From positions 25,413,213-25,477,212 of the forward strand of contig OZ026519.1 in NCBI GenBank assembly GCA_964019695.1: DNA of 64,000 bases, given 5' to 3'. The stretch's first letter is position 1. Each line of letters opens with the position of its first letter. The DNA is from Loripinus fragilis (taxonomy: Eukaryota > Mollusca > Bivalvia > Lucinida > Lucinidae). Below, in pieces: positions 42,786 to 55,290 of the stretch. The notes under the pieces are model-generated. The model made no database searches and was not told the DNA's origin. It worked only from the letters and a program-made list of their open reading frames with translations. A program made the translations under genes and the position numbers.

Positions 42786-43006
42786 TACTGTAAATTCGGA
42801 AATTTTCTTGAGGGTTTAATTTTTGCGAAACTTCGCATAATCCAAGTTTCGCAAAAATAAAATCGTCACAAATATGGCAAAATCACTGATTCGTTTACTG
42901 ATATAGGTATATCATGCCCTTGTCGCGAATATTCAAAGTCCCAAGTATGTGTTTTAACGCTATTCACGAAAATAAAATTATTGCGAAAATTTCCGAATTT
43001 ACAGTA
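42786..43006. mobile_element. TA-flanked MITE (ACTGTAAATTCGG)
   Basis: ACTGTAAATTCGGAAATTTT and AAAATTTCCGAATTTACAGT are perfect inverted ends over about 20 bp, with TA at both sides. Inner GCGAAACTTCGC hairpin. 220 bp; mariner-type MITE by end and target. Confidence 0.85.
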
Positions 43007-43417
43007 TAAGCTTCAACTGTCATATGAGGGCATCACATTAGGCTTAAGTTTGTATACTATCCTGTCATTTTCCTAGGTTCTTATTTATGCACACTGGTAA
43101 GTCATTCATTCTGATCTTGGTCTTTTTACTTTTGCTCTAAATGGGTGCAGAATGTATGTTTTTATTTTGCTAGTTCCAAGTTGATGATTTTGTAAACACT
43201 AACTGTTAATCTATTGACTGAGAATTATTGATGCCATTTGGTCCATGGAATGCATGCATTAACATATTAAATAAACTAGTCATGCAATGGGATTAATTCC
43301 TGTTGTCATGTATTCCAATCTTTGATAGAATATCTGCTCAAAATTGTTTGCAACTTTTTGGAAGATGAGAGTGTGAAAAACACACTTGTCGATAATGCTT
43401 GTGAGGGCGTCAGGCAG

Positions 43418-43450
43418 TATATAGAGAGAGAGAGAGAAAGAAAGAGAAAA
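43418..43450 (+). repeat. (GA)n microsatellite
   Basis: TATAGAGAGAGAGAGAGAAAG and AAAGAGAAAA; an imperfect GA/GAAA run of about 30 bp. Confidence 0.85.
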
Positions 43451-43956
43451 CCACTTTGTGTCCAAAGGTAAATGATAAAATTAATGTTTATAGAAGAATT
43501 TTCTTGACAAATTTTTTATCTCACAACTGCTTGTTGGAATAGCCAACAGTGAATGTCCTGATCAGAGAGAACAGCATCAGTAATGTTCAGATCTTGGTTT
43601 ACACTGTTTGTCTATGCATTTTGTTGGGTAACAAGCTTTTAAAACTTTTTACAATTCACCATAGTTCCGATGATCACTGTTGGCACCACAAGACTTGCCT
43701 AGTGATGACAAATGGTGACTCAGAGAGACTGATTTTTTTCTATCCCATCCACACAAAAATAATAGAGCCTTTTTTCTTACTCAACATTAAATTTCCTTAT
43801 AAATTCAGTCACTTTAACATAACAATGACGTCACTTGACTTCCGGCAATGTCATGTACCATCCACATTTTTATTCATCCCACAGTTACAAGAGATCTATA
43901 TCCTGGGTAGGAAGAATTTCTAACCCAGGATAAATTCTCAATGTGCAAGAAAATAT

Positions 43957-44190
43957 GGGCCTTGTCGTGACAAAACCCGTCTGGGGTTTCCGACAAAGCA
44001 AGACTCCAACCAGTCTTTTCAGCTACAGAGACTAACTAGAAAATTGAAATTTCATCTGTAGCAAGTCTAGATATGATACTTTTCAAGAAGCAAATAACAA
44101 AGGGGCTGATCAGACTGTGCGAATGCGCAGGCTGGTCTGCGCCTTTGTTGTAAGCAAATCCCCGAAACAGGTTTTCTCGCATAGAGGCCC
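43957..44190. mobile_element. MITE family M3, copy 3
   Basis: GGGCCTTGTCGTGACAAAAC and GTTTTCTCGCATAGAGGCCC mark the ends; the interior has GAAATTTCATCTGTAGCAAG and GCTGATCAGACTGTGCG / GCGCAGGCTGGTCTGCGCC. Confidence 0.8.
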
Positions 44191-44354
44191 ATATATTATA
44201 AGGTCTGAGGCATGCCGCAGTTTGCCTTTTGACTTTAGCCAGAACCCAGTTTTGCTTACAGATTTTGTTTGGCTGTTGGATATTTTTGTTATCATATGCA
44301 TGCTTTCTGTTGTATATCTTACCCATTTATATCATGTGTACCCAGAAAGGGACG

Positions 44355-44542
44355 GTATCAAACAGTGCAGACCCTCGTGAGATGCAAAATTCCCTTGCAT
44401 ATTTCATTAGGGTCTGCATTGCTTATTTGATTTTTGTCCGACAAATGTGTATCAAACAATGCAGACCCTCATGAAATGCAGCATTCCTTTGCATATTTAT
44501 TAGGGTCTGCATTGCTTATTTGATATTTGTCTGACGAATGTG
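44355..44542 (+). repeat. Two tandem ~94-bp units with hairpins
   Basis: GTATCAAACAGTGCAGACCC starts the first unit at 44355 and GTATCAAACAATGCAGACCC the second at 44449. Each has TGCAGACCCTC / AGGGTCTGCA inverted and ends CTTATTTGAT. Confidence 0.75.
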
Positions 44543-45203
44543 GTGGTGAATTACATTTGCTGTAAATGGCTTAATTTTTTTTTTCAAATTTGGTTTTGAT
44601 TTTTATCTTATGTGGTGAGCTAAAGTGTAAGTATACCATGTAGTCTAGTCACAGAGCAATTTATCTTCTGGATCAGGTGGATGCAGGTTTGATCCCTAGC
44701 CAATACTGGTTGGGGCAATTTGAACCAATGTCAGTATAATATTCATTCATATTCATGTGTCTTAGAGCATTCAAATGCTGTACAATTTCGTTTGTACCAT
44801 GCTGAATTGGAGTTTTTGTATATCCTCATAATCCTGTTTTGAAAACAGTGTAGATCCAGATCAGCCAACAGATCAGGATCTACACTGTTTTTCACTCTGC
44901 TTAATTTGTAAATTCCTACTTTTTGCTGGAACCATGTGAATTAATTATATAATTCAGTGGGGGGGGGATGTAGTAGAAAAATATCCAGCATGTAATTTAA
45001 GGTTTAATTAAAAAAGCATCTGAGTGTCCACCTTGACATCTAGACATGGTCATGGCCTGACTGAAAGACAAAAACAAACAAAACAAAAGGTATACAAAAT
45101 ATGGAGAAACTTATAGTGAAATTGATGTACAGTGCATTATTTTTGCTTAAGTATTTAACCCTTTACCCCATAATGACGCCTTTGAAATATCATGTATTTG
45201 AAA

Positions 45204-45262
45204 ACTTTATGGAAAATGGAGCATTTGCTCCAAAAGAGCAAATGCTCCATTTTCCATATTTT
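45204..45262. repeat. Perfect hairpin GGAAAATGGAGCATTTGCTC
   Basis: GGAAAATGGAGCATTTGCTC and GAGCAAATGCTCCATTTTCC are exact inverse complements separated by only CAAAA, giving a 20-bp stem. Confidence 0.85.
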
Positions 45263-45704
45263 CAAAAGTATTCAAAACTTTACTTAATTCTTTCTTGAAT
45301 TTTTTTGAATGTTGTCTAAAAATAGAAAATAATGTCATGATCTAAAAATAGCCTATAGCAGGGTCCACATATGAAAATGGAGGGCTGGCCTTTAAAGGGT
45401 CTGGAAAAGCACCCAGGTTCTTGGCCTATGAAACATGGAAGGAACCATCTGATCAGGATCTACACCTATTTCCAAGCAGCCTATGAATTCATTGTTACAG
45501 TTAAAGATCAATGATATGTTTAGTGGATAAACAGCTTGCCTTATACCTAGAGGTCCTGAATTTGATCCCCGGATCCTGGAGTCTGTCGAACGAGGTTCTA
45601 AGCAGTGACCCCATCTTGATATGGCCTTAGCTGTTTGTAGGACGTTAAAAACACTGGATTCGCTTTCTTCCTCACCATTAAATTTGATGAACTGATTACA
45701 CAGT

Positions 45705-46254
45705 ATGTAAACTGAAATAAACATCCTGTACCCATTCCTCCTAGCTCACGCCTTATACATTATGAATTACAGCACTCGTGCGTAACTAGTTGTCGGAAAT
45801 CGTGATGTGAGAGTTGTTGGTACAGCTATAATTGCGAGGGCCCACCTATTAAAATTCATTTTTTCCATAGATCTTAGTAACTGTTACAGTTACAACCATG
45901 TTCTCATGTATACATGTGATTGCCAATTCCACTAAAACCATGCAAACTGGCATTTAAGCTTGTTTTCGACACAGAACAGCTCTGATTGTGAGCAAGTCGT
46001 TTTTTAACAAAGCAAAATGCAAAGGAGGAAACCGTTGAAATCATGGAATAAAACGGAATAAAATAGATAAAATGGCTTTTCTTCCCTTGTTCGAATGTGT
46101 ATTGTCTGTATCGCTAACAATATAAATCGAAACGTGTACATGTACCTTAAATACACGCATTTTTCCGACTACTGGTTACGCACGAGTGCTGTTATTCATG
46201 TTTATAAGGCGAGAGCTAGGAGGAATGGTACAGGATGTTTATTTCAGTTTACAT
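45705..46254. mobile_element. Long-arm inverted repeat, 550 bp
   Basis: The arms run about 95-100 bp: ATGTAAACTGAAATAAACAT ... CCATTCCTCCTAGCTC ... AGCACTCGTGCGTAAC on the left, inverted on the right with few mismatches. Loop about 340 bp, no coding frame. Long-TIR element of unknown superfamily. Confidence 0.8.
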
Positions 46255-46549
46255 TCTGTGGATTATGCACTGAAAGAATTCTCTACTGCAGACTAAACAG
46301 TTTAATCCAGAAACAAGGAAGTGGTTGCTTTCAGGCCATGGTTTCTTAACTGAGTTTTTGAGATGATCAATGAATTTGAGGGTCATTGAATATTTAGCTG
46401 TTTAGAAATAATCATCAACTAAAAACTTGCTATTCTGAATATGGTCTGGTCAAACAAGCACTCTGGACACTGTGCTGTTCTGAATTTGAGTGGGTTTTGC
46501 AAATTACATGTATTTGAACTCTGTGATGTTCTGAATGTAATCCAAGATA

Positions 46550-47825
46550 AGCACACACTCTGATGAACACTGTGCTGTTGTAAATATGATCCCAGATAAG
46601 CACACACTCTGATGAACACTGTGCTGTTCTAAATATGATCCCAGATAAGCACACACTCTGATGAACACTGTGCTGTTCTAAATATGATCCCAGATAAGCA
46701 CACACTCTGATGAACACTGTGCTGTTCTAAATATGATCCCAGATAAACTATGAAAACTGTTCTGTTCTTTATATGATCCCAGATAAGCACACACTCTGAT
46801 GAACACTGTGATGTTCTGAATATGATCCCAGATAAGCACACACTCAGATGAAAACTGCTGTTCTGAATAAGATTCCAGATAAGCACACACTCAGATGAAC
46901 ACTGCTGTTCTGAATATGATCCTCATGGATAAGGACACACTCTGATGAACACTGTTCTGTTCTGAATATGATCCCAGATAAGCACACACTCTGATGAACA
47001 TTGTGCTGTTCTATTATGATCACAGATAATCACACACTGATGAACACTGTGCTGTTCTAAATATGATCCCAGTTAAGCACACGCTCAGATGAAAACTGCT
47101 GTTCTGAATAAGATTCCAGATAAGCACACACTCTGATGAACACTGCTGTTCAAAATATGATCCCAGTTAAACACACACTCATATGAAAACTGTGCTGTTC
47201 TGAATATGATCCCAGATAAGCACACACTCTGATGAACACACTGCTGTTCTGAATATGATCCCAGATAAGCACACACTCAGATGAAAACTGCTGTTCTGAA
47301 TATGATCCTCATGGATAAGCACACACTCTGATGAACACTGTGCTGTTCGGAATATGATCCTGGATAAGCACACACTCAGATGTAAATGAAAACTGTGCTT
47401 TCTGAATATGAAGCTGGACACTCAGATGAAAACTGTGCTGTTTTAAAAATGATCATAGATAAGCACATACTCTGATGAACACCGTCCTGTTTTATATATG
47501 ATCCCAGATAAACACACATTTGGATGAACACTGTTCTGTTCTTTATATGATCCCAGATAAGCACACACTCTGATGAACATGGTGCTGTTCTGAATATGAT
47601 CCCAGATAAGCACACACTCAGATGAAAACTGCTGTTCTGAATATGATCCTGGATAAGCACACACTCTGATGAACACTGTGCTGTTCTAAATATGATCCTG
47701 GATAAACACACGCTGGGGTGAACACTGCTGTTCATAATATGATACCAGATATGCTTACACTAGGTGGATGAATACAGTGCTGTTGTGAATATGACCCCAG
47801 ATAAGCACACACTCTGATGAACATA
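46550..47825. repeat. Minisatellite of 49-bp units (~25 copies)
   Basis: Unit GATGAACACTGTGCTGTTCT + AAATATGATCCCAGATAAGC + ACACACTCT. TGATGAACA starts at 46561, 46610 and 46659 show an exact 49-bp step. Shorter and altered units (CTGCTGTTCTGAATATGATC with CTCATGG) dominate after 46840. Because 49 is not a multiple of three, the many minus-strand frames switch register and are not coding. Confidence 0.9.
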
Positions 47826-48065
47826 TAAAGCTTAACTTAAAAGGGACCATTTCTTTCAAATAACATTTTCTTCTTCAGTTCCCAGACATGCAATTGCAGA
47901 GGTTTATGTTAGATTAATTTACTGCAAAAAATACCAACATCTGTTTGATGTTGATGTTTTTATATACTAATATTTGGATGCATTATATTTGGGATGGATA
48001 TTATGTTATATGATCTAATAATTCCCATCCATCTTGTGACTACTTGTGGTCAGCTGTTAACCCTG

Positions 48066-48165
48066 CAAAACTCACAGCACTTTTGTTCTACAAAACTCAC
48101 ATCACATGTGTGCTGCAAAACTCACAGCACATGTGTATTTCAAAACTCACATCACATGTGTGCTT
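48066..48165 (+). repeat. 25-bp tandem repeat (4 copies)
   Basis: CAAAACTCACAGCAC / CAAAACTCACATCACATGTG alternate with a 25-bp step (CTCACA at 48071, 48096, 48121 and 48146). Confidence 0.8.
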
Positions 48166-48679
48166 GCATATCCAGACATAAATCACAATAAAGGATGAAA
48201 ACGGAAGTCAGATCTGATACTTTAATAAGTTTACTTACACTTAATCATAATAGCCCTTACATGGAAAAAAGCTCCTTATAGCAATGTGCAAACAACTAGG
48301 GCCTGGGCTCAGTTCACTGCAGGTCATCACTTTTGGGAACTCACACTATATATGCTATTTTACTCTACTAGTAGACTGGCCCCCGTCTAACTGATAATTT
48401 TATCACGCTACAAAAAAACTTATTACATTTTTTTATTCTAAAAGTGTCTACCTCTCTGATGGGCTATCAGTTTGAGCCAAGAAGGGAGATTATATCAGAG
48501 AATTTTGTTGTCCAGTAGCAGTAGTTTTCCTTGAACTCAGAGCCTGAGGCCAGGCTACTCTACAAGCAGAGCCTAACATAAGCAGCAGCATTGTCCAGGG
48601 CAAAAGCAGTATAATAGGTTTAGGGTGGGTTAGGTGGGCTTCTCCAGCTGCTGAGGAAGTTATTACATGTACCTCCCTT

Positions 48680-49565
48680 TTTACCTGCGTCTCTTTAGCG
48701 AAACGCAGGTCTAATAGTGGGAGTGGGTCCCCTCTGTCTGTCAAGTTCTCTCAGCAACACTTTTGGGGTGTCTAGTTTGTGTAATCTGTAACTTCAAACG
48801 TTTTCATTCCTTTTATATATTGAAGACGTGCATCTCCTATTTTGTGCACATTTCATGAATATTTTCTCATTTTTAGGGGGTGTTGAACTTAGAAGACTGT
48901 CCAAAATGCTTAGATGATGTCTGGTGTGTGTAATCTGTAACTCAATCAGTGTTCATTCCAATATAATCAAACTTTGCATAATGGTTGTTCACACATGAAG
49001 ATATGCACCTACTATTTTTGTGCACATTTGAATAATATTTTCTCTTTTTCTGAGGGGTGACAGTAATAAACTCATGCATTTTCCATCAGAAATGCTATAA
49101 GGTGGCGTCTGTTTTGTGTATATTCTGTATCTCCAACAGTTTCCATTCCTTTATATTCAAACTATGCATAATGATTGTTCGCACATTGAAGATGTGCACA
49201 TTTTTATTTCATGCAATTTGATAAATATTTTCTTATTTTTTGACGTGTGTTGAACTTAGACATTTCTAAGGGGGGGGTGTGTCTTGTTGTGTAATCTGTA
49301 ACTCCCAACAGTTTTCATTCTTTTATACTCAAGGTGTGCACCTCTTTTTTATGCACGTTTGATAAATATTTCCATCTTTTTTTAGGGGTGTTTAACTTGA
49401 CATTTTTTCCACAGAAATGCTCAGGGGGTGTCTGGCTTGTGTAATCTGTAACTTCTACAGTTTTCAGTCCTTAAATATTTTCAAACTTTGCATAATGGTT
49501 GTTCACTCATGCATTGAAGATGTGCACCTTCTGTTTTGTGCACATTTGATATTTTTTCTCATTTA
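48680..49565 (+). repeat. Tandem-core element, ~5 units of 150-190 bp
   Basis: Starts with the hairpin CCTGCGTCTCTTTAGCGAAA + CGCAGG and TGGGTCCCCTCTGTCTGTC. The core phrase TTTGTGTAATCTGTAAC recurs near 48775, 48925, 49115, 49285 and 49435, each followed by TTTTCATTCCTTT-like DNA and GATGTGCACCT. Structure resembles 28290-28930 and, in plan, the element at 111-1300. Confidence 0.7.
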
Positions 49566-50390
49566 ATTAATTTTGTTAGATATTATAGTAGTATTTAGAG
49601 AGTATTTTAATAAACCAAATGCAGATGAACAGCCTATAGTTAACAGGGGCTGACATATCCTCAGAAAGCCTATTAGCATGCTATGGGTTTAAATGTATAC
49701 AGAACTTGAAAGAAAACTATAATGTCTAAATGTCTATTCTGTTTCAAGTACATCAAGTGGTTTTGGTAGCCTCAGAGCAGATCATTTTTTCATTTATATC
49801 TATTTTTTCTCTCTAGTGAATACCCTATATGTTTTTGATACTCATTATTTTGTAATCACGTGTGCACTGCAGCATTTTAAATGAATCCTATACATCATAT
49901 CTTTTAATGGAGAAATTACAATTGTTTTTAAATTTTTCAATTGGCCTTAGCTAGTGCGGTGAATTTTGAAGTACATTTGAGAGAATTATAGATTTAACCT
50001 ATTTTGACTTATTAGCCTCAGGATGTTCTTAGTAGCTGGATCTTGCTGTGTCTATAATATTATTCTGATAAAAAAATGGAATAGAATCTTGTGAAAACAT
50101 ACCTGTGATCATTACACAAGACATCTGGTAATTTTTTCATCATATTTTCTGGCCTTCAAATATACTTTTTCTGGCATTAACCCTTAAAGCGTCACCTATA
50201 ATTTGCAGCAGACCACAATTTCAAATTTTGTCATTTTTTTTTTAAACAAATAAGGAATGATATTTCATGAGAATCGATTCTCATAAAATATCAAAGCTTA
50301 TTTTATTTGAAAATTAGGAAAGATGTCACAAAATTTGTCATCTGCTGCAGTCGTGATTGGCGCTTTAAGGGTTAACCATTTCTTTTTGCT
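49566..50390 (+). other. Intergenic or intronic DNA
   Basis: One inverted pair, AATGATATTTCATGAGAATCG / GATTCTCATAAAATATCA, near 50245-50300, inside a longer inverted pair CCCTTAAAGCGTCACCTAT / GGCGCTTTAAGGG (50180-50375), suggests a foldback element of about 195 bp. Nothing else seen. Confidence 0.45.
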
Positions 50391-50394
50391 ACAG

Positions 50395-50795
50395 TACCTG
50401 TAATATTTGTAGTTTGTTGATAACCTTTGCACACAGTATGGACCTTGATCAGGACCGACAAAATGTTGGCCCTGATCTATTATCCAAACAGTTTGACACT
50501 CTGAGCTTAAATTGACTTGAGACGGAGGGCGGCGGGTTTTAGCCTCACCGGTGTCACTGTGTTGTGTTCTTGAGCAAGAACATTAATCCTAGCTTAGTAC
50601 TGGTTCAACCCAGGAAGACCCGTCCCTTTAAAACTGAAAGATTGTTGATGGGACGTAAAGAATCAAATCAAACAAACAAACAAATTGACACTGATAGTGC
50701 TCCTGAAAGAATTTCTTGAAAAAGTTAATTTTGAAAAAAAAAATTGCAGACAAATAGAAAAGCATGTAAAATTACCCAGCATGCAAAGAGTTAAA
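50395..50795. mobile_element. Palindromic element M5 split by SINE S1
   Basis: Left part GTTGATAACCTTTGCACACA ... CAAACAGTTTGACACTCTGAG, right part TGACACTGATAGTGCTCCTG ... AATTACCCAGCATGCAAAGAG. 50520-50690 is a plus-strand S1 SINE. Confidence 0.7.
50520..50692 (+). mobile_element. tRNA-derived SINE, family S1, nested in M5
   Basis: GAGGGCGGCGGGTTTTAGCC (degraded B box), TCACCGGTGTCACTGTGTTG, CTTAGTACTGGTTCAACCC and ACGTAAAGAATCAAATCAAA + CAAACAAAC tail. The short AAATTGACACT / AAATTGACACT sequences at its flanks look like a target duplication. Confidence 0.7.
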
Positions 50796-52369
50796 TCTAT
50801 TTAGTCAGATATAAGGCAGAAAATAAATTGAAGTTAATGATACAGATGCTCCCTGGTTAAAGAAGCTTTGGTTTGGAGTTAAAGAGAGTTTCTAGTGTGC
50901 CGTGCAAGATATCTCATGAACTAGTGAGCGGATTTGGACTAAATTTGCATGGATATAACATTAGGGCACGATGAAGACTTGATTAGATTTTGCTATGGTG
51001 ACCAAGCCCTAATTTTCAAGGTCACAGTGGAGAGAAAAATAGGTCAAATTTGAGTGTGTGTGGTGGCCATAGGGCTTCTATTTTCTCTGAAAACTGCGAT
51101 TTTGTGACAGCATCAAAAACACACTAACACTGAACAGTAATTTGTACATATATCGTCACCTTAGCGCAAAAAGTCAATAACTCCATTTTACAAACTTTTC
51201 AGGTGAGACAAAAAACATTTTATCTTCTCTCACTTTCCTCTCATGTTATTGCTATAAAATGTTTTCAAATGCATTTTCTGTTAGATTTCATGTGAAGAAA
51301 AACTCCAATCTTATAATTTTATGATAAAAGTGAAATTAAAGAAAATATGCACTTATTGGAAATTGACAACTGAAAATTTTGGTGCAAAAACTCAATAAGT
51401 GCACTTAACCCATTTTTGCGCTGAAAGTTTTTGGTGCAAAAACTTGGTAATTGCGCTTTTATGTAGCATATTGACTTAGATACTTTGATGCAAATGAACT
51501 ACTAAAGTGCTTTGGTGCAGCATATGCTCATAGATGTTAATCAAAGTGTTTTTATGCAGGATTTGATCATAGTTTTCATTCAAAGTTTTGATTTGGATCA
51601 AAATTATATCAACCTTAACCGTGAACTCAACAAAACATCATGAAAACCATGTTTGCAAAATAACACTGCATTTGTATACTTTAAATATTTGATCACCAAA
51701 CTAACTAACTAACAAATTCCAAATTATTTAAGAAAGAGTTCATTTTTCGGGAGTTATCTGCACTTTTTAACCAACTCTATGCTTTAAATTCCTATGTATA
51801 TTTTTTGTTGTAACAATAGCAAACCCCAAACCACGAGAATAGATAAAATATTTTCTGCAGATTGGATATAAGGTTGATATGCTGCTTTTTCATTGAGCAA
51901 TATTTTTTTCCAATGGTTAAACTATTTCAAGCAGATAAAAAGTTTTCTGAGCAATATTAACGTGTCAAAATGGAATACGCAACTTTGGCAACATATTTTG
52001 TGGCAATAACATTGAATGGGTACATAGGCCTTTAATAAATATGCCATATCTCACTTCAAGATTTGAATAACCCAGTCAAATAAAAACTATTAAAAATTAG
52101 TAGCATTACTCTATAAGATAAACTATTCTGTTTCTTTGATAGTGAATATTTTTTCTTAGGGAATCATTTTCTCACATTGTGGCCCATATGGTATTAGTGA
52201 TTTAGATTTGTCAATTTTTCATAAAATTTCATATATAGCTTTGATTTGTAGGCCTACTCAGTAAGTGAGAACTAAATATTATAACATCTCTATACTAAAA
52301 CCTGTAAAGTAACCAATGAAGTGAGCCTTAGACTCAGTGGACTTCACATCTACTATCGTTACATCTTTT

Positions 52370-52562
52370 CTGGAGCTCACTGGTAGAGTGCTTTAATCAA
52401 GACCGAGGGGCCGCAGGTTAGAGCCCCACCAGCATCACTGTTGTGTCCTTGAGCAAGACACATTAATCCTAGCTTAGTACTGGTTCAACCTAGGAAGACC
52501 TGTCCCTAAATAACTGAAAGATTGTTGATGGGACCAAAATAATCAAATCAAACTAAAAACAT
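52370..52562 (+). mobile_element. tRNA-derived SINE, family S1, well preserved
   Basis: Head GGAGCTCACTGGTAGAGTGC (A-box region), GCAGGTTAGAGCCCCACC (B-box region), body TGTCCTTGAGCAAGACACAT and TACTGGTTCAACCTAGGAAG, tail AATCAAATCAAACTAAAAAC. Confidence 0.75.
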
Positions 52563-52768
52563 AAAATGTGGGTTTATTTTGCGTGAATGGCCTTTTTGTG
52601 AAAGCTCCTTCATGCAAATTAACACATTCCATTATATTTTTTTTCTATTTATTAAGTCCTAAAGTTCGCATCAGTAATATAAGTTAACAAAAAACAAGAA
52701 ATATCTTGATAAAACATAAGGTGAAAGAAGACGGGTTTGATATGAGTAATGTGAGAAATAAAAAAAAT

Positions 52769-53251
52769 TACAGCGAAAACTCTTTATAACATCACTTGTT
52801 ATAACAGAATATTCAATATCCGACATAAAATTGCTCGGAACGGATCTGTTTCCATTAAAATTCCCTTTTTATAACAGAATATTCACTTAAGGACACCGAC
52901 AGTAACTTCTGGGAACAGATATACAATTTCTATTGAAAAAAAAATCAGTATAACAGAATTGTTACCATGTGTCAGACAATTTTGTGATCAGAACAAGGTC
53001 TTTTTGCATGAACAGGTTTCTGTCTCACTTGATAAGTGGGAAGCTTTGTGCATTTTAAGGCAATATGAAATTGAACTGATGTATACATTTGGAAAAATAG
53101 AAATATAATTCATTTGAACAATATTTTCTTTTACCAAATGTTTATTATGCTGAAATCTGGTAATGGTCAGAATTCTTTAAAACAGCAAATTCACTTTAAC
53201 GTCTAAGATAGCTTGGAACAAACAGTGTTGTTATAAAGAGGGTTGACTGTA
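52769..53251. mobile_element. TA-flanked MITE (CTCTTTATAAC ends)
   Basis: TACAGCGAAAACTCTTTATA and TATAAAGAGGGTTGACTGTA are inverted ends at TA dinucleotides; ACAGAATATTCA recurs inside. Related in end pattern (CAG...TTTATAAC) to M6. 483 bp, no transposase. Confidence 0.75.
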
Positions 53252-55290
53252 TAAAACATTATTTTGGGATTTTTTTCCATGGTTGCTGGAGTACTTTGTT
53301 TTCAGTCAGCTAAGCTAAGCTCAGTAAAGCTTTTGATTTTAATAAGGAATCCATGCGGGCAAGGCAGGTAATCCAAAATTTAGAATTTCATTATCTGCCG
53401 CAGTGATGTTTCTAGAAAACTCAAGTCAGAATGAAAAAAAAATCCCTTGCTCCCCAAATTTAGGACATTTTTTCTTGGTTGATGATGAAATTATGTCATT
53501 CTGAACTGCCTCAGCCCTAGTATAATGTACCAAAATGCAGCATTTTGTAAGGTCTAATTCAAATTGATTATTCTGGTGACCCCAAGAGTTGTCTAATAGA
53601 AAATAAATTATGTTATATATATCATGTTCTGTTAAATTGTATTGTATGGTTTTCTATGACTTCATTATCATGTGGTTGTCATGTGATCCTGAAATCTTAA
53701 GTTTTTCATCCAAGGTTTGATTCATAGAATTGGCTGAGGTGTTCGGAGTGAAGATAATGTGTATTTATGATTATATTTCTGCACCGCAAAAGCTGCACAT
53801 TTAAAAAGCACCACACATTTTTTGCTGTTTTTTGTGTCGTGTTCAAAAACAATGGTGGTTTTATACTGATCTATATAAATCGACAAATATTTCCTATGAA
53901 CTAATTTACATAAAATACCGTAAACTCACAATTTTGAAAACATAAATAAACAAAGATATTTCTAGACATTTTTCGCCTTCTAATTTTCATTCAGCATCAA
54001 TGTGAAAATCTTATTTAGAATTAATCAAATAGTGCAAAAAATCAACGTTTCATACAACTAAATCATTTTAATAGATCAATAACCATTTCATGACATGTAG
54101 TTTCTAACATGCCAGCTTTTCTCCAATAACTTCATCGAATTGAGGCAAAAATGATGTTGACTAAGTAATAGTTATACCATGGCTGGTCTGCCTGTATGTG
54201 GAGAAAATCCACAAAGCCTTATAGTGAGTGGGTTATCTTACATACATGTGGACAAACATGATATAAGTAAAATAACTACATCAGTGTAGACCTCCCACAT
54301 CACGAGATATTTCACACATTAGTTGGTAAGGGTGGTATCCAGGCAAGACAGTAATAAAAAATGTCTGGTTCTAGTATGATTGTGGTATACATACAAAAGG
54401 TGAGTTACTTTTAAGTATGATTTCTCAACAGATTATTTAAGATATAAATTCAACTTTTGGTCTTTGGGCTTCACTTGCTTTGCAAGAGACCCACCATGTT
54501 CAGCAAGAGACTCGCCATGTTCATGATTGACCAAAATTGAATTTTCTTTTGCATATTTAAACATTTTATATTATCAGTCTAGTATCAATTTTAAAATTTC
54601 ACCTAATTTGGCTGGTTTTCCAGACATTTTGAATTAAATTAGATATTACAAAGGTTTCCGAATAGCCAAAATCCTGAATTCCCACGCTTAATGTCATGGT
54701 GATATGTTTTCAATGTCACACAAACGTCAGTAAACAAGCTATGTTATTGGATGGCATTGATGTTGGTCCCCCCAAATTACACGTATGTGGGGGTGGCTTA
54801 AATACATCTGTTCATGAAGTATGAACGACATATCAAATGTAAAGGTTCATTAAAGACCTCAGTGCAGTGGAAATGTAAAATTTGAAAATATAAGTCTGAG
54901 AGCTCATGAGGTTTTAGTGAAATATTACTGATCATCATTCTCATAAGTTGAATTTAGCACCAAAACTATACATAACATTTGTTTTCAGACTTGATGTAAA
55001 CTCAATAAAAGCACTTACAGACTTTTTGCACCGAAAAACTTGGTTTTCACTGCCATATTTTTTTGGTGCAAAAACTCAATAAGTGCACTTATCAAGTTTT
55101 TGCACTCATTTATTTTGGAGATGTAGTTAACCCATTTTGCTTTTTATGCAAATTACCTAATTTGCATATCTGATTTTGGACCAATATTTTTATACAATAT
55201 GGAAACCATCATTGTGCATTGAAAAATGCAAAAAAGTGATTTTATGAAATTTTGGAGTTATTGACTTTTTGCGCTAAGGTGACGATATAT

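Larger units (their letters stand above)
51148..55290. mobile_element. 4.14-kb non-autonomous element with ~42-bp TIRs
   Basis: The left end ATATATCGTCACCTTAGCGC + AAAAAGTCAATAACTCCA and the right end, its inverse TGGAGTTATTGACTTTTTGC + GCTAAGGTGACGATATAT, match without a mismatch over about 38-42 bp. Subterminal GGTGCAAAAACTCAATAAGT + GCACTTA occurs near both ends (about 51388 and 55058), in the same orientation, with a palindromic TAAGTGCACTTA core. A SINE and a TA-flanked MITE are nested inside. There is no open frame of even 60 codons, so any transposase is absent or destroyed. Confidence 0.75.

Noticed and set aside
43549..43923. 124-codon plus-strand frame
   Set aside because: No recognisable domain, no splice evidence, ordinary AT-rich composition; likely chance.
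46419..47735. Several minus-strand open frames with a repeated CAYLGSYxEQ peptide
   Set aside because: The 49-bp period is not a multiple of three, so the frames hop between registers of the minisatellite; array noise rather than a gene.
46550..47825. CRISPR-like appearance of regularly spaced repeats
   Set aside because: The whole 49-bp unit repeats with no unique spacers, and the sequence is clearly eukaryotic with introns.
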